The notes under the pieces: model-generated | Databases searched by the model: none | What the model was told of the DNA's origin: nothing | The model's input: only the letters and a program-made list of their open reading frames with translations | Assembly: GCF_000770305.1 (NCBI RefSeq) | Contig: NZ_JNVB01000014.1 | Span: 79,664 to 143,663 of the forward strand | Length of the DNA: 64,000 nucleotides | Direction: 5' to 3' | Origin: Erwinia oleae | GTDB taxonomy: Bacteria > Pseudomonadota > Gammaproteobacteria > Enterobacterales > Enterobacteriaceae | Program-made: the position numbers and the translations under genes | Shown: positions 1 through 8,632 of the stretch, one piece after another | How the letters are laid out: each line of letters begins with the position of its first letter | How positions within the stretch are numbered: the first letter of the stretch is position 1

Positions 1-742
1 ACCGCGCGCCGTATTTCGCTCGCTGCTTAATGGTTGGGGCCTCTTCGGTAATGATGGTATCGATCTCCTCCAGCGAGCAGACGTGCGCCAGCGCGCGATA
101 GCCAATTTTACTGCTGTCGGCCAGTACGACGGTTTTTTCCGCTGCCCGGATCATCGCCTGCTTCACCGGGATTTCTACCGTGTTGATATTGGTGAGGCCG
201 TTCTCAAAATGCACCCCTTCCGCGCCCAGAAAGGCCCAGTCAACGTGCATACTGTTGATTTTATCCACCGTTTCCTGGCCAACCAGCGTGTAAACCTGAT
301 TTAACATCAGCCCACCCGCCACATGTACCGTGATGCCCGCATGGTTGCCCAGCGCAATCGCGGTGTAGACGTCGTTGGTGACCACGGTCAGATTCTTCTT
401 GTCCTTCAGCGCCACCGCCAGTTCCCAGACGCTGGAGCCATTATCCAGAATCAGCGTTTGCCCATCCTGAACCAGGCTGGCGGCATAGCGCGCAATGGTT
501 TTTTTTGCAGCGGCGTTCATCTGTAAACGCACGTTATAGGGCGTATCAGAGCCGTTACTGCCGGCAACCGGCAGGAGACCGCCGTGCGTGCGCATAATTT
601 TGCCGGACTTCTCCAGCAGAGAGAGATCGCGGCGGATGGTTGAGCTGTCCACGCCGAAAATCTCTGACAGCCCGGCGGCGTTCAGATAGCCCTTCTCAGA
701 CATCATTTCAATAATTCGCGCTCTGCGCTGTGCCGCCGTCAT
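1..742 (-). CDS. DeoR/GlpR-family transcriptional repressor (C-terminus cut by window edge)
   Basis: Reading leftward from an ATG at 742, an open frame runs to base 1 with no stop, so about 247 residues are visible and the C-terminus is missing. The N-terminus has a DeoR-type winged helix-turn-helix (residues about 5-55, with STIRRDL in the recognition helix and the RTHGG wing). The remainder is the DeoRC sugar-phosphate sensor domain, including ILDNGSS and LADSSKIG. The family normally represses an adjacent sugar operon and is released by a phosphorylated sugar. It diverges from the SIS/ROK/ABC operon at 933-7077, which it very likely controls through the paired palindromes at 764-779 and 869-884. 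Family certain; inducer unknown. Confidence 0.93.
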   Translation of the reverse strand, partial: MTAAQRRARIIEMMSEKGYLNAAGLSEIFGVDSSTIRRDLSLLEKSGKIMRTHGGLLPVAGSNGSDTPYNVRLQMNAAAKKTIARYAASLVQDGQTLILDNGSSVWELAVALKDKKNLTVVTNDVYTAIALGNHAGITVHVAGGLMLNQVYTLVGQETVDKINSMHVDWAFLGAEGVHFENGLTNINTVEIPVKQAMIRAAEKTVVLADSSKIGYRALAHVCSLEEIDTIITEEAPTIKQRAKYGAR

Positions 743-763
743 CGTTTCCCCATGAATAATAAA

Positions 764-779
764 TGCACGGTTTAATGCA
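764..779. promoter_or_regulatory. Putative repressor operator O1
   Basis: The 16-mer TGCACGGTTTAATGCA matches the perfect palindrome at 869-884 at 13 of 16 positions. It lies 22 bp from the start codon of the DeoR-family gene, where it could mediate autoregulation. The two sites start 105 bp apart, about ten helical turns. Confidence 0.5.
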
Positions 780-863
780 GTTCAGTGAAGGTTAAACACA
801 ATATTATCATCAAAAAAGTGCTGAATCGCGCACAAAAATAAGAAAATTGCATGATAAAGCGTA

Positions 864-890
864 TTGACTGCACGCTTTCGTGCATATAGG
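864..890 (+). promoter_or_regulatory. Putative promoter of the SIS-ROK-ABC operon with embedded operator O2
   Basis: A TTGACT hexamer (864-869) and TATAGG (885-890) make a -35/-10 pair with a short 15-bp spacer. The perfect palindrome TGCACG-CTTT-CGTGCA (869-884) fills that spacer, so a bound repressor would exclude RNA polymerase. The palindrome is seen directly; the promoter assignment is inference because the spacing is shorter than the ideal 17 bp. Confidence 0.5.
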
Positions 891-932
891 TTTAACGCAA
901 TAGCAACATTTACAGGCACAGGAAACAGACGA

Positions 933-1958
933 ATGACGGGCAACCTCAACAGTGCGTATGAAAGCGAATTAGGGCAGCAGGTCGACGCGCTCACCGCGCA
1001 GCTCAGCTATGTTTTGCCGTCGGCGCTCTCTGCGATCTCGCTCGGACGCTACGATCGGATCGTACTGGCAGGTATGGGATCGTCTGATTATGCGTTGATC
1101 CCCATCGAGCGCGAGCTGATTGAACGCGGTCTGCCGGTATGGCGCATCGATGCGGGCCGCCTGCTGGATATGCCGCAGCTGATTACGCCAAAAACGCTGC
1201 TGTGGATGACCTCGCAATCCGGTATGAGCGGTGAAGTGGTGGCGGTGCTCAATACGCTGCCTGCCCCGCAAACCCTGATTGCCGTCACCAACGATCCACA
1301 CAGTCTGCTGGCGCAGCGTGCCGACGTGCTGATCGAGCTGAAAAGCGGCGAGGAAGCCACCGTCAGCGCTAAAAGCTATCTGAACACGCTGGTCGCCAGT
1401 TACCGAACGCTCTATGCGCTGACCGGGCGCGACGACGCGCCGCTGTTGCAGGAGGTAAGCGCGGTTCTGCCGGAGGTGGCGCGCATCGTGGCGCACCGTG
1501 CACCGGTACAGGCCCTTACCGACCGTCTCTTCCGCCATACTAACCCCCGGCTGGCGCTGATCGGCCAGGGCGCGGATGCGGCGACGGCGCTGACCGGCGC
1601 GCTGATTGTGAAAGAAGCCTCGAAGGTCAGTGCGGAAGGTTTTATCGGCGGCGAATTTCGCCATGGGCCGATGGAAACGTCCGGTGCCGGCATGCTGGCG
1701 CTGCTGTTTGGCGAAGGAAACGAAGCCACGCTGCATACGCTGGCGGACGATCTGCTCGGTAACGGCACCGAAGTAATAAGCGTAGGCCCGAAAGCATTCG
1801 CAGGCAGCGAGCAGTTGGTCACGCCGGGTAAAACGTCGCTGGCGCGGCTGCTCTGCACGATGCTGTGGGTACAGCATTTTACCGTCACGCTGGCACGCGC
1901 CAATGACAAAGTGCCGGGCGAATTCCTCTACGGTAACAAGATCACGGTAAAAATATGA
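933..1958 (+). CDS. Tandem SIS-domain sugar-phosphate isomerase/deaminase
   Basis: A 341-residue protein with two SIS domains (about 30-160 and 190-330). Phosphosugar-binding signatures are visible: VLAGMGSSD, the Ser-rich loop SQSGMSGE, and GGEFRHGP, which resembles the isomerase domain of GlmS and fructosamine-6-phosphate deglycases. Such enzymes isomerise or deaminate/deglycate sugar 6-phosphates in the cytoplasm. The ATG at 933 is preferred over one at 864 because homology begins there and it has an AGGAAAC Shine-Dalgarno; the longer frame would run through the promoter. Its stop overlaps the kinase start (ATGA), so the two are translationally coupled. A glucosamine-6-phosphate deaminase-like or deglycase-like role fits best; the substrate is not determinable. 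Confidence 0.85.
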   Translation: MTGNLNSAYESELGQQVDALTAQLSYVLPSALSAISLGRYDRIVLAGMGSSDYALIPIERELIERGLPVWRIDAGRLLDMPQLITPKTLLWMTSQSGMSGEVVAVLNTLPAPQTLIAVTNDPHSLLAQRADVLIELKSGEEATVSAKSYLNTLVASYRTLYALTGRDDAPLLQEVSAVLPEVARIVAHRAPVQALTDRLFRHTNPRLALIGQGADAATALTGALIVKEASKVSAEGFIGGEFRHGPMETSGAGMLALLFGEGNEATLHTLADDLLGNGTEVISVGPKAFAGSEQLVTPGKTSLARLLCTMLWVQHFTVTLARANDKVPGEFLYGNKITVKI

Positions 1959-2887
1959 AAAAAACGCTTCCTTTGCGGGCAGGCATAGATATGGGCGGTA
2001 CGGGCACCCGCATCGTTTTGCTGGACGGCGCGCGGGAAGTTGCTTCTGATACGGTGCCGACTGCCTGGTTCAGCACGCTGTCGCAACCGCTGCGCGCCAG
2101 GGCCCTGGTGAATAAATTAGGCGATCTTCTGCCTGCCGGGTACGCGCTGGCGAGCCTGGGCATCGGCGCCAGCGGCCCGGTCAATAACCAAACCGGCATC
2201 ATTGAAAACAGCGATACGCTGGCCTGCTTCTCGTTTTTTCCGCTGGTGGCGCAGCTTCGGGACATGCTCGCGGTGCCGGTTGCGATCGACAACGACGCGG
2301 TCGTGGCGGCGCTGGGTGAATATCACCTCGGTGCGGGGCGCGGCAGCCAGCGCATGCTGATGGTGACGCTGGGCACCGGCATTGGCGTGGCGCTGTTAGA
2401 CAAGGGCGAACCGCTACGCGGCAGCGACGGTAAACACCCGGAAGCCGGTCACATTGCGATTTCCGGCGATCCGATAAGCTGCTACTGCGGCCTGACCGGC
2501 TGCTGGGAAATGCTGGCTTCGCGCGGTGCGCTTCAGCAGGCGCTGGCGCGGGAGCTGCCCGACCTGCAATGGAACGCCGACACGGCCGCCATGCTGGTGG
2601 AGAGCGCCATCGCCCGGCCACGCGTGGCGGAGATCCTGACCCGCTATGGCGAAAGCGTCGGTCGCGGGCTCACCACGCTACTGACGTTATACGGGCCGGA
2701 TCTTACCGTACTGAGCGGCAGCGCCGCCGCCCTGCTTCCGCTGTTTAAAAATGGTCTGGACGCGGCGCTGACCCGCGCGTCAGGCTACGCGGTGAACAGC
2801 AATATTACGCAATCTTCTCTGGGCGACGCGGCGGGCGCGCTTGGAGCGGCGATACTGCCAACGCTTAGGGAAACCCGTCAGCTGTAA
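1955..2887 (+). CDS. ROK-family sugar kinase
   Basis: A 310-residue ROK kinase. The ATP-binding DMGGTGTR motif is at residues 12-19, the catalytic Asp lies in IDNDAV (111-116), and the ROK zinc motif is complete: His166 plus CYCGLTGC (Cys176, Cys178, Cys183) followed by WE. The zinc ligands argue for a kinase rather than a ROK repressor, and there is no N-terminal helix-turn-helix. It would phosphorylate the imported sugar at C6 before the SIS enzyme acts. The start overlaps the SIS gene stop by 4 bp. Glucosamine, N-acetylated or glycated hexoses are possible substrates by analogy; this is inference. Confidence 0.9.
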   Translation: MKKTLPLRAGIDMGGTGTRIVLLDGAREVASDTVPTAWFSTLSQPLRARALVNKLGDLLPAGYALASLGIGASGPVNNQTGIIENSDTLACFSFFPLVAQLRDMLAVPVAIDNDAVVAALGEYHLGAGRGSQRMLMVTLGTGIGVALLDKGEPLRGSDGKHPEAGHIAISGDPISCYCGLTGCWEMLASRGALQQALARELPDLQWNADTAAMLVESAIARPRVAEILTRYGESVGRGLTTLLTLYGPDLTVLSGSAAALLPLFKNGLDAALTRASGYAVNSNITQSSLGDAAGALGAAILPTLRETRQL

Positions 2888-2975
2888 ATAAACACGAGCC
2901 GGATCACGGCCTGTTCTTTCTCAGATCGTCACCACTTGTCTGTTGCTTCTCACGTCACGCTACCGGAGAGTTTTT

Positions 2976-4226
2976 ATGATGAGTCGATTTTCTTCCCACC
3001 CTGGCCGCTGTTTACTCCTTCTGCTGGCGCTCGGCGCTGCCGGAACGGCCTCAGCAAAAACGCAAATCAACGCACTGTTTATGTCCCAGGCCGCCTACAG
3101 CGAAAGCGATGTGCGCGCCATGACCAGCGATTTCGAAAAGGCGAATCCTGACGTCAGCGTGAATCTTGAATTCGTACCCTATGAAGCGTTACATGACAAA
3201 ATCGTGGCGGCGCGCGGCGCAGGCAGCAACGGCTACGACGTGGTGCTGTTTGATGACATGTGGCCCGCTGAATTCGGCAAGTTCAACATGCTGAAAGATG
3301 TGTCCGGCCAGATAACGGCGGAGGAAAAAGCGCAGGTCTTTGACGGCGCATGGAGCACCGTGACCTGGAACGACAAGCAGTGGGGCATGCCGTGGATACT
3401 CGATACTAAATACCTTTATTACAACAAGGCGATGCTGGAAAAAGCGGGCATTAAAGCGCCGCCCACCACCTGGCAGCAGGTGATGGAGCAGTCGAAAATC
3501 CTGAAGGATAAAGGCATCGTCAAGTATCCGCTGGTCTGGAGCTGGTCGCAGGCGGAGGCGCTGGTCTGTGACTACACCACGCTGGTGTCGGCGTGGGGCG
3601 GCCAGTTTTATAAAGACGGCAAGCTGAACTTCAGCGATCCGGCGTCGGTCAGCGCGGTCACCTACATGAAAACGTCGCTGGATCAGGGCGTCAGTAACCC
3701 GAATTCGCGCGAGTATCTGGAAGAGGACGTGCGAAAAGTCTTCTCCAACGGCGATGCGGCGTTCGCCCTGAACTGGACCTACATGTACAACATGGCGAAC
3801 GATGCGAAGCAGAGCAAAATCGCCGGTCAGGTTGGTGTCGTGCCTGCGCCATCAGAAAAACCGGGCGCGGTGGCGGCGATGAATGGCTCAATGGGCCTGG
3901 GCGTGACCCATGCCAGCAGCCATCCCGATCAGGCCTGGCAATATGTGCGCTATCTTACGTCGCAGCCGGTACAGAATAAATATGCCCGCCTGAGCCTGCC
4001 GATCTGGAAATCGTCCTACGACGATCCCGCCGTGCAGAAAGGCCAGGAGTCGCTGATCGCTGCGGCGAAACCTGCTCTTAACGTGATGCTGATGCGCCCG
4101 ATTACCGCCGACTACTCGCGCCTCTCCAACACGCTTCAACAGCAGCTCCAGCAGGTCTTGCAGGGGCAGCAAACGCCGGAATCCGCGATGCAGGCCGTCA
4201 CCAAAAGCGCTAAGCGTCTTCACTGA
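2976..4226 (+). CDS. ABC sugar transporter periplasmic binding protein (family 1)
   Basis: About 416 residues with a Sec signal peptide ending near TASA-KT, followed by a MalE/UgpB-type extracellular solute-binding fold (visible signatures YDVVLFDDMW and WGMPWILDTKYLYYN). The ATG at 2976 follows a GGAGAG Shine-Dalgarno at the right distance; the in-frame codon at 2943 has none and would extend the signal peptide. It sits between the ROK kinase and two MalF/MalG-type permeases in one operon, so it sets the specificity of this importer. The ligand is probably a mono- or oligosaccharide matching the SIS/ROK enzymes. Confidence 0.92.
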   Translation: MMSRFSSHPGRCLLLLLALGAAGTASAKTQINALFMSQAAYSESDVRAMTSDFEKANPDVSVNLEFVPYEALHDKIVAARGAGSNGYDVVLFDDMWPAEFGKFNMLKDVSGQITAEEKAQVFDGAWSTVTWNDKQWGMPWILDTKYLYYNKAMLEKAGIKAPPTTWQQVMEQSKILKDKGIVKYPLVWSWSQAEALVCDYTTLVSAWGGQFYKDGKLNFSDPASVSAVTYMKTSLDQGVSNPNSREYLEEDVRKVFSNGDAAFALNWTYMYNMANDAKQSKIAGQVGVVPAPSEKPGAVAAMNGSMGLGVTHASSHPDQAWQYVRYLTSQPVQNKYARLSLPIWKSSYDDPAVQKGQESLIAAAKPALNVMLMRPITADYSRLSNTLQQQLQQVLQGQQTPESAMQAVTKSAKRLH

Positions 4227-4235
4227 GGAATGACC

Positions 4236-5144
4236 ATGCTCACTTTGCAAAAGCGTGAGCGGCGCCAGGCATGGGGGCTGCTGGCTCCTATGCTGATCGT
4301 CATGGGGCTGCTGACCGCCTGGCCACTGCTGCGCACCATCTGGCTCAGTTTTACCGACGCCGCGCTGATTGGTTCCGGCGACAATATTCACTACGTCGGC
4401 ATTGAGAACTATCTCTATGCCCTCAGCGATCCCGATTTTCTTGATGCGCTGTGGCGCACGCTCTACTTCACCGTGCTGTCCGTGGCGCTGGAGGGCGCCA
4501 TCGGCGTGCTGGTGGCGCTGCTGCTTAACCAGAAATTTTACGGTCGCAGCGTGCTGCGCGTGCTGGTTATCCTGCCGTGGGCGCTGCCGACGATTGTTAA
4601 TGCCATGATGTGGCGACTGAATTTCAACCCCGACTACGGCAGCATCAACGCGCTGCTGAGCCAGTTGGGCATCATCGACGGCTACCGCAGCTGGCTCGGC
4701 TCGCCCGATTCGGCGCTGAATGCGGTAATGCTGGCCGACGTGTGGAAAAATTACTCGCTGGTGACGCTGCTGGTGCTGGCGGCGCTTCAGTCGGTGCCGG
4801 ACGACCTGTACGAGGCCGCGCGGCTCGATGGCGCCTCCGCCTTTCGCCGCTTCAGGGCGATCACCTTTCCGGCCATCGTCGGCGCGCTGAGCGTGGCGCT
4901 GATCCTGCGCACCATCGACGCCTTTAAAATTTTCGACATCATCTACGTCATGACGCGCGGCGGCCCGGTGGACAGCACCAAAACGCTGAGCTTCTTTGTG
5001 TATCAGGAGTCGTTCAGCTACCTGCGCGCCGGAAGCGGCGCGGCCTACGCCATTCTGATGACGCTGCTGTGTAGCGTACTGATTGCACTTTATATGGCGC
5101 TGCTCTACCGCCAGCGCCAACGGGGAGTCGCCAGTGAAACGTAA
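4236..5144 (+). CDS. ABC sugar transporter permease, MalF/UgpA type
   Basis: About 302 residues, six membrane segments, with the cytoplasmic EAA loop EAARLDGASAFRRF (near residues 190-205) that docks to the ATPase. Two in-frame ATGs exist (4230 and 4236); the GAGGA Shine-Dalgarno at 4225-4229 spaces properly to 4236. The gene follows the binding protein by about 10 bp and its 3' end overlaps the next permease by 11 bp, so the importer subunits are co-translated. Confidence 0.93.
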   Translation: MLTLQKRERRQAWGLLAPMLIVMGLLTAWPLLRTIWLSFTDAALIGSGDNIHYVGIENYLYALSDPDFLDALWRTLYFTVLSVALEGAIGVLVALLLNQKFYGRSVLRVLVILPWALPTIVNAMMWRLNFNPDYGSINALLSQLGIIDGYRSWLGSPDSALNAVMLADVWKNYSLVTLLVLAALQSVPDDLYEAARLDGASAFRRFRAITFPAIVGALSVALILRTIDAFKIFDIIYVMTRGGPVDSTKTLSFFVYQESFSYLRAGSGAAYAILMTLLCSVLIALYMALLYRQRQRGVASET

Positions 5145-5973
5145 CATTCGCGCTGCGCTGCGCTATCTGGCCGCGCTGCTGGTGGCGGCAACCATTATCG
5201 GGCCAATGCTGTGGCTGTTTCTGATGAGCGTCAGTTCCAACAGCGATTTAACCCGCGTACCGCTTGAATGGCTGCCGCGCACATGGGATTTCAGCCGCTA
5301 TGCCCGGCTGGTTTCTCTCGAACCCGGACAGCCCGGCGAGCTGTTTCTGCACGCGCTCGGCAACAGTCTGCTGGTCGCCAGCGGCGCGACGCTTATTTCC
5401 CTGCTGCTGGCGGTGCCCGCTGCATTCAGCTTCTCGCGCTATGCCGGACGTGAAGGCTGGCTGTTCGGTAGCCTGGCGATTTATATGGTGCCGCCGGTGG
5501 CGTTTGTGCTGCCGCTCTATTTTGTGCTGCAACAGCTTGGCCTGCTGAATACGCGTATCGGCCTGGTGCTGGTGTACTGTTCGCTGATCCTGCCTTTTCT
5601 CACCTGGATGCTGAAAAACCAGTTCGACACGCTGCCGCGCGATATTGAGCAGGCCGCGCGTCTGGACGGACTGCGCTTCTGGCAGGTGCTGCTGCGCATT
5701 ACGCTGCCGCTGGCAAAGCCCATGCTCGGCGCGTCCGCGCTGTTTGGCTGGCTGTTGGCCTGGGATGAATTTTTCTACGCGCTGCTGTTTACCAGCAATA
5801 TCAGCGCGCAGACGCTGCCGGTGACCATCGCCGGTTTTACCGCGGGCCGCGCTACCGATGACGGGTTGATTGCCGCTGTCGGTATTCTGGCGTCGATTCC
5901 ACCGCTTTTTATTGCCATCTGGCTGCAAAAAAGCCTGGTCAGCGGCCTGGCAAGCGGCGGGAGCAAAGGCTAG
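5134..5973 (+). CDS. ABC sugar transporter permease, MalG/UgpE type
   Basis: About 279 residues in the inner membrane with the EAA loop EQAARLDGLRFWQ (near 180-193). The GTG at 5134 is taken as the start because GGGGAG lies 6 bp upstream and the N-terminus VKRNIRAALRYLAAL is typical; the longer frame from 5083 lies inside the preceding gene. It forms the translocation pore with the preceding permease. Its stop is about 30 bp before the ATPase gene. Confidence 0.93.
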   Translation: MKRNIRAALRYLAALLVAATIIGPMLWLFLMSVSSNSDLTRVPLEWLPRTWDFSRYARLVSLEPGQPGELFLHALGNSLLVASGATLISLLLAVPAAFSFSRYAGREGWLFGSLAIYMVPPVAFVLPLYFVLQQLGLLNTRIGLVLVYCSLILPFLTWMLKNQFDTLPRDIEQAARLDGLRFWQVLLRITLPLAKPMLGASALFGWLLAWDEFFYALLFTSNISAQTLPVTIAGFTAGRATDDGLIAAVGILASIPPLFIAIWLQKSLVSGLASGGSKG

Positions 5974-6003
5974 TTAACAGACGTGACGGGGAAGAACTGA
6001 ACT

Positions 6004-7077
6004 ATGGCTCGTGTTGAACTGGTTGGCGTGGCGAAGCGCTACGGTAAGCAAACGGTCCTGCAACCGCTGGATCTGACCATTCCCGACGGCAGCTTTACCG
6101 TGCTGGTTGGCCCATCCGGCTGCGGGAAATCCACGCTGCTGCGCCTGCTGGCCGGGCTGGATACGCTCTCCGATGGCGCTATCCTGCTGGACGACAGGCA
6201 GATTAACGATCTCGATCCGGCGGATCGCGATATTGCGATGGTGTTTCAGAGCTACGCGCTCTACCCGCACCTTACCGTCGCGGAAAATCTTGCTTTTCAT
6301 ATGAAGGTTCGCCGCGTGAAGCGTGAGGAGCGGCAGAGTAAAATCGCGCGGGTGTCGGAGATCCTCGGCATCAGCAAGTTGCTGAATCGCTATCCGCGCG
6401 CGCTTTCCGGCGGCCAGCGGCAGCGCGTGGCAATGGGCCGGGCGATGGTGCGCAACCCGCAGGTTTTCCTGTTTGATGAACCGTTGTCGAACCTCGACGC
6501 CCAGCTCCGGATGGAGCTACGGGCGGAGATCAAGGCGCTGCATCAGCGCTTTGGCACCACGATGGTGTATGTCACGCACGATCAGGTGGAAGCCATGACG
6601 CTGGCGGACAGGATTGTGGTGATGCGCGATGGCGTGATCGTACAACAGGGCGCGCCGCTGGAGATCTACGACAGGCCCGTTAACACCTTCGTGGCGCGCT
6701 TTATCGGCTCGCCGCCGATGAACCTGCTAACGGGCGCGTTTGAAGCTCGTGACGGCCAGCCCGGCGTCAATTGTAATGGCCTGTGGTTCGCCCTGCCCGA
6801 CCGCTGGCGCAACGCAGTGCGGGAGGGCGCGGTGACGGTGGGCCTTCGCGCGCAGGATTTTGCCCTGTCGGCAGCAGCGGGTCAGCCGCAGGCAACGGTG
6901 CAACTGCTGGAAGTGACCGGCGAATCAAGCCTGCTGCACGTTGACTGGCAAGGCTTCGTGCTGCACGTTCAGTTTGCCGGACGCATCGACGTGCAGCCGG
7001 GGCAGCGCATTCCGCTGTCGATTAACGCAGAGAAGCTGCACCTGTTTGACGCGCAAAGCGGCGAACGGCTGGGTTAA
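6004..7077 (+). CDS. ABC sugar transporter ATPase, MalK/UgpC type
   Basis: 357 residues. Walker A GPSGCGKST (near 37-45), Q-loop, signature LSGGQRQR, Walker B VFLFDEPLSNLDA and H-loop VTHDQVEAM are all intact, followed by a C-terminal TOBE/OB regulatory domain (about 240-357). It energises the two preceding permeases. It is the last gene of the operon and converges with the M19 dipeptidase across a 16-bp gap in which I see no hairpin. Confidence 0.95.
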   Translation: MARVELVGVAKRYGKQTVLQPLDLTIPDGSFTVLVGPSGCGKSTLLRLLAGLDTLSDGAILLDDRQINDLDPADRDIAMVFQSYALYPHLTVAENLAFHMKVRRVKREERQSKIARVSEILGISKLLNRYPRALSGGQRQRVAMGRAMVRNPQVFLFDEPLSNLDAQLRMELRAEIKALHQRFGTTMVYVTHDQVEAMTLADRIVVMRDGVIVQQGAPLEIYDRPVNTFVARFIGSPPMNLLTGAFEARDGQPGVNCNGLWFALPDRWRNAVREGAVTVGLRAQDFALSAAAGQPQATVQLLEVTGESSLLHVDWQGFVLHVQFAGRIDVQPGQRIPLSINAEKLHLFDAQSGERLG

Positions 7078-7093
7078 ACCACGCGGCGAGACG

Positions 7094-8170
7094 CTATTCG
7101 CCCCAGGTTTCTTCCAGCACGCGAAGCCAGTTCCCGTAGCAGATTTTCTCCAGCAGCGGCCGCTGGTAGCCGCGCGCGGCCAGTGCATCAACCAGCAGCG
7201 GCAACCCGGCGACATCCTTCATATCCGGCGGCAGCGTGGTGCCGTCGAAATCTGAACCGAAGCCCACGCACTCTTCGCCCACCTTATCCAGCAGGTATTC
7301 AACGTGGCGCACGATGTCCTGCACGCTGCTGTCGCCGCCGTAGGTGCCGTCATCACGCAGGAATGCGGTGCCGAAATTGACGCCCACAAAGCCGCGCGTT
7401 TCCCTGATGGCGGTAAGCTGGCGATCCGTCAGGTTACGCGACTGCGGGCAGAGCGCGTGCGCATTGGAGTGGCTGGCGACCAGCGGCGCATGGCCGATCT
7501 CCGCCGTCTGCCAGAAGCCTTTTTCATCCATATGCGACAGGTCAATCATGATGCGTTTGTCGTTACAGGCGCGGATCAGCCGCAGCCCGGCCTCCGTCAG
7601 GCCGTTGCCGATATCTGGCGTTGAGGGAAAGCGGAACGGCACGCCGTCGCCAAAGATATTCGGACGGCTCCAGAGCGGCCCCAGCGTGCGCAGACCTGCG
7701 GCATACAGCACATCCAGCAGCTCCAGGTCAGCATCCAGCGCCTCGGCGCCTTCGATGTGCATCACCATCGCTACGGCGTTGTCCTGCATAGCACGGCGGA
7801 TATCCGCCGCCGACCGACACAGGCGCGCGGCGCCCTGAGACGCCTGCTCTATGCGCAGCAGCGTGGCGATCATCGCCAGGGTGATATCCAGCGCCTCCTG
7901 CCTTGAGGGCGTGGTGGTTTCGAATGCCTCGTAGGTTGGCATGGCTTTGGTCATCATCTCTCTGGACGCCAGCCCCATTGACGGCACCCAAACCGCAAAC
8001 AGTCCGCCTGCAAAGCCGCCCTGGCGCATACGTGGCAGATCCATCTGGCCTGCCGCAGGCCCGTGAAGAAAGGCGTTAACCGGCTCATCGGCATGAGATA
8101 ACCATAAACGCATCAGCAGGTCGTTGTGTCCGTCAAAAACAGGAATGGCGGCAGAAGAAGGTACATGCAT
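7094..8170 (-). CDS. Peptidase M19 (renal/membrane dipeptidase family)
   Basis: 358 residues. Metal-site signatures are visible: DGHNDLLMRL near the N-terminus, MHIEGAEAL, DLSHM, SHSNAHALC and GFGSDFDGT, the layout of zinc-dependent renal dipeptidase-like enzymes. There is no signal peptide, so it is probably cytoplasmic. Members hydrolyse dipeptides, sometimes with D-residues. It may form a unit with the RidA-like gene (minus strand, about 40 bp upstream), but whether it belongs functionally to the sugar operon it converges on is unknown. Confidence 0.9.
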   Translation of the reverse strand: MHVPSSAAIPVFDGHNDLLMRLWLSHADEPVNAFLHGPAAGQMDLPRMRQGGFAGGLFAVWVPSMGLASREMMTKAMPTYEAFETTTPSRQEALDITLAMIATLLRIEQASQGAARLCRSAADIRRAMQDNAVAMVMHIEGAEALDADLELLDVLYAAGLRTLGPLWSRPNIFGDGVPFRFPSTPDIGNGLTEAGLRLIRACNDKRIMIDLSHMDEKGFWQTAEIGHAPLVASHSNAHALCPQSRNLTDRQLTAIRETRGFVGVNFGTAFLRDDGTYGGDSSVQDIVRHVEYLLDKVGEECVGFGSDFDGTTLPPDMKDVAGLPLLVDALAARGYQRPLLEKICYGNWLRVLEETWGE

Positions 8171-8212
8171 AATGCTTTGGCTCCGGGCGGTTTTGAGAAA
8201 AGAACGCTTATC

Positions 8213-8593
8213 TTATGCGGTGGCGAAAACAGCTTCTATTTCAATATGCAGATCGGGAGAAAAAAGCCCGTTCACCTGAACCAGCGAACTGGCGGGCAGG
8301 TTCTGGCCAAAATGGCTGAACAGGACTTCCCTGAGCGCCGTCAGCTCATTGAGCGAAGTGACAAATATGGTCACCTTGATCAAGGCATCAAAGGTGATAT
8401 TTTCAACCGCTGTGATCTGCTTAAGCTGATAAAATATGGCTTCCGCCTGCGCGGCGATGCCTTCTCGTTGTGCAGGCGTGCCGAAGGCAGTCAGCCCTGA
8501 GACATAAAGCGTATCGTTATGCTTTACGGCATGCACGTAGGGCGCTTTAACTTCACCCAGTTGTGGATAATTAATGCGTTGTAATTTTTTCAT
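8213..8593 (-). CDS. RidA/YjgF-family protein
   Basis: 126 residues covering the whole RidA fold, with the conserved opening RINYPQLGEVKAPYVHAVKHNDTLYVSG and the C-terminal block SSLVQVNGLFSPDLHIEIEAVFA. Archetypal RidA uses an Arg in the C-terminal R-x-x-x-E region to hydrolyse reactive enamines/imines; here that stretch reads SSLVQVNGL with no matching Arg, so it looks like a divergent Rid subgroup member. The trimer is cytoplasmic. It lies between the dipeptidase and the PPOX flavoprotein on the same strand. Confidence 0.85.
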   Translation of the reverse strand: MKKLQRINYPQLGEVKAPYVHAVKHNDTLYVSGLTAFGTPAQREGIAAQAEAIFYQLKQITAVENITFDALIKVTIFVTSLNELTALREVLFSHFGQNLPASSLVQVNGLFSPDLHIEIEAVFATA

Positions 8594-8632
8594 TATTAGC
8601 GGCTCCTTGTCGCTGAGTGCGTGAATGGCGCG

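Noticed and set aside
3888..5147. Long minus-strand frame (419 codons) opposite the ABC permease genes
   Set aside because: Its translation is Gln/His/Arg-rich low-complexity, typical of the antisense of GC-rich membrane-protein genes; the + strand genes are well supported.
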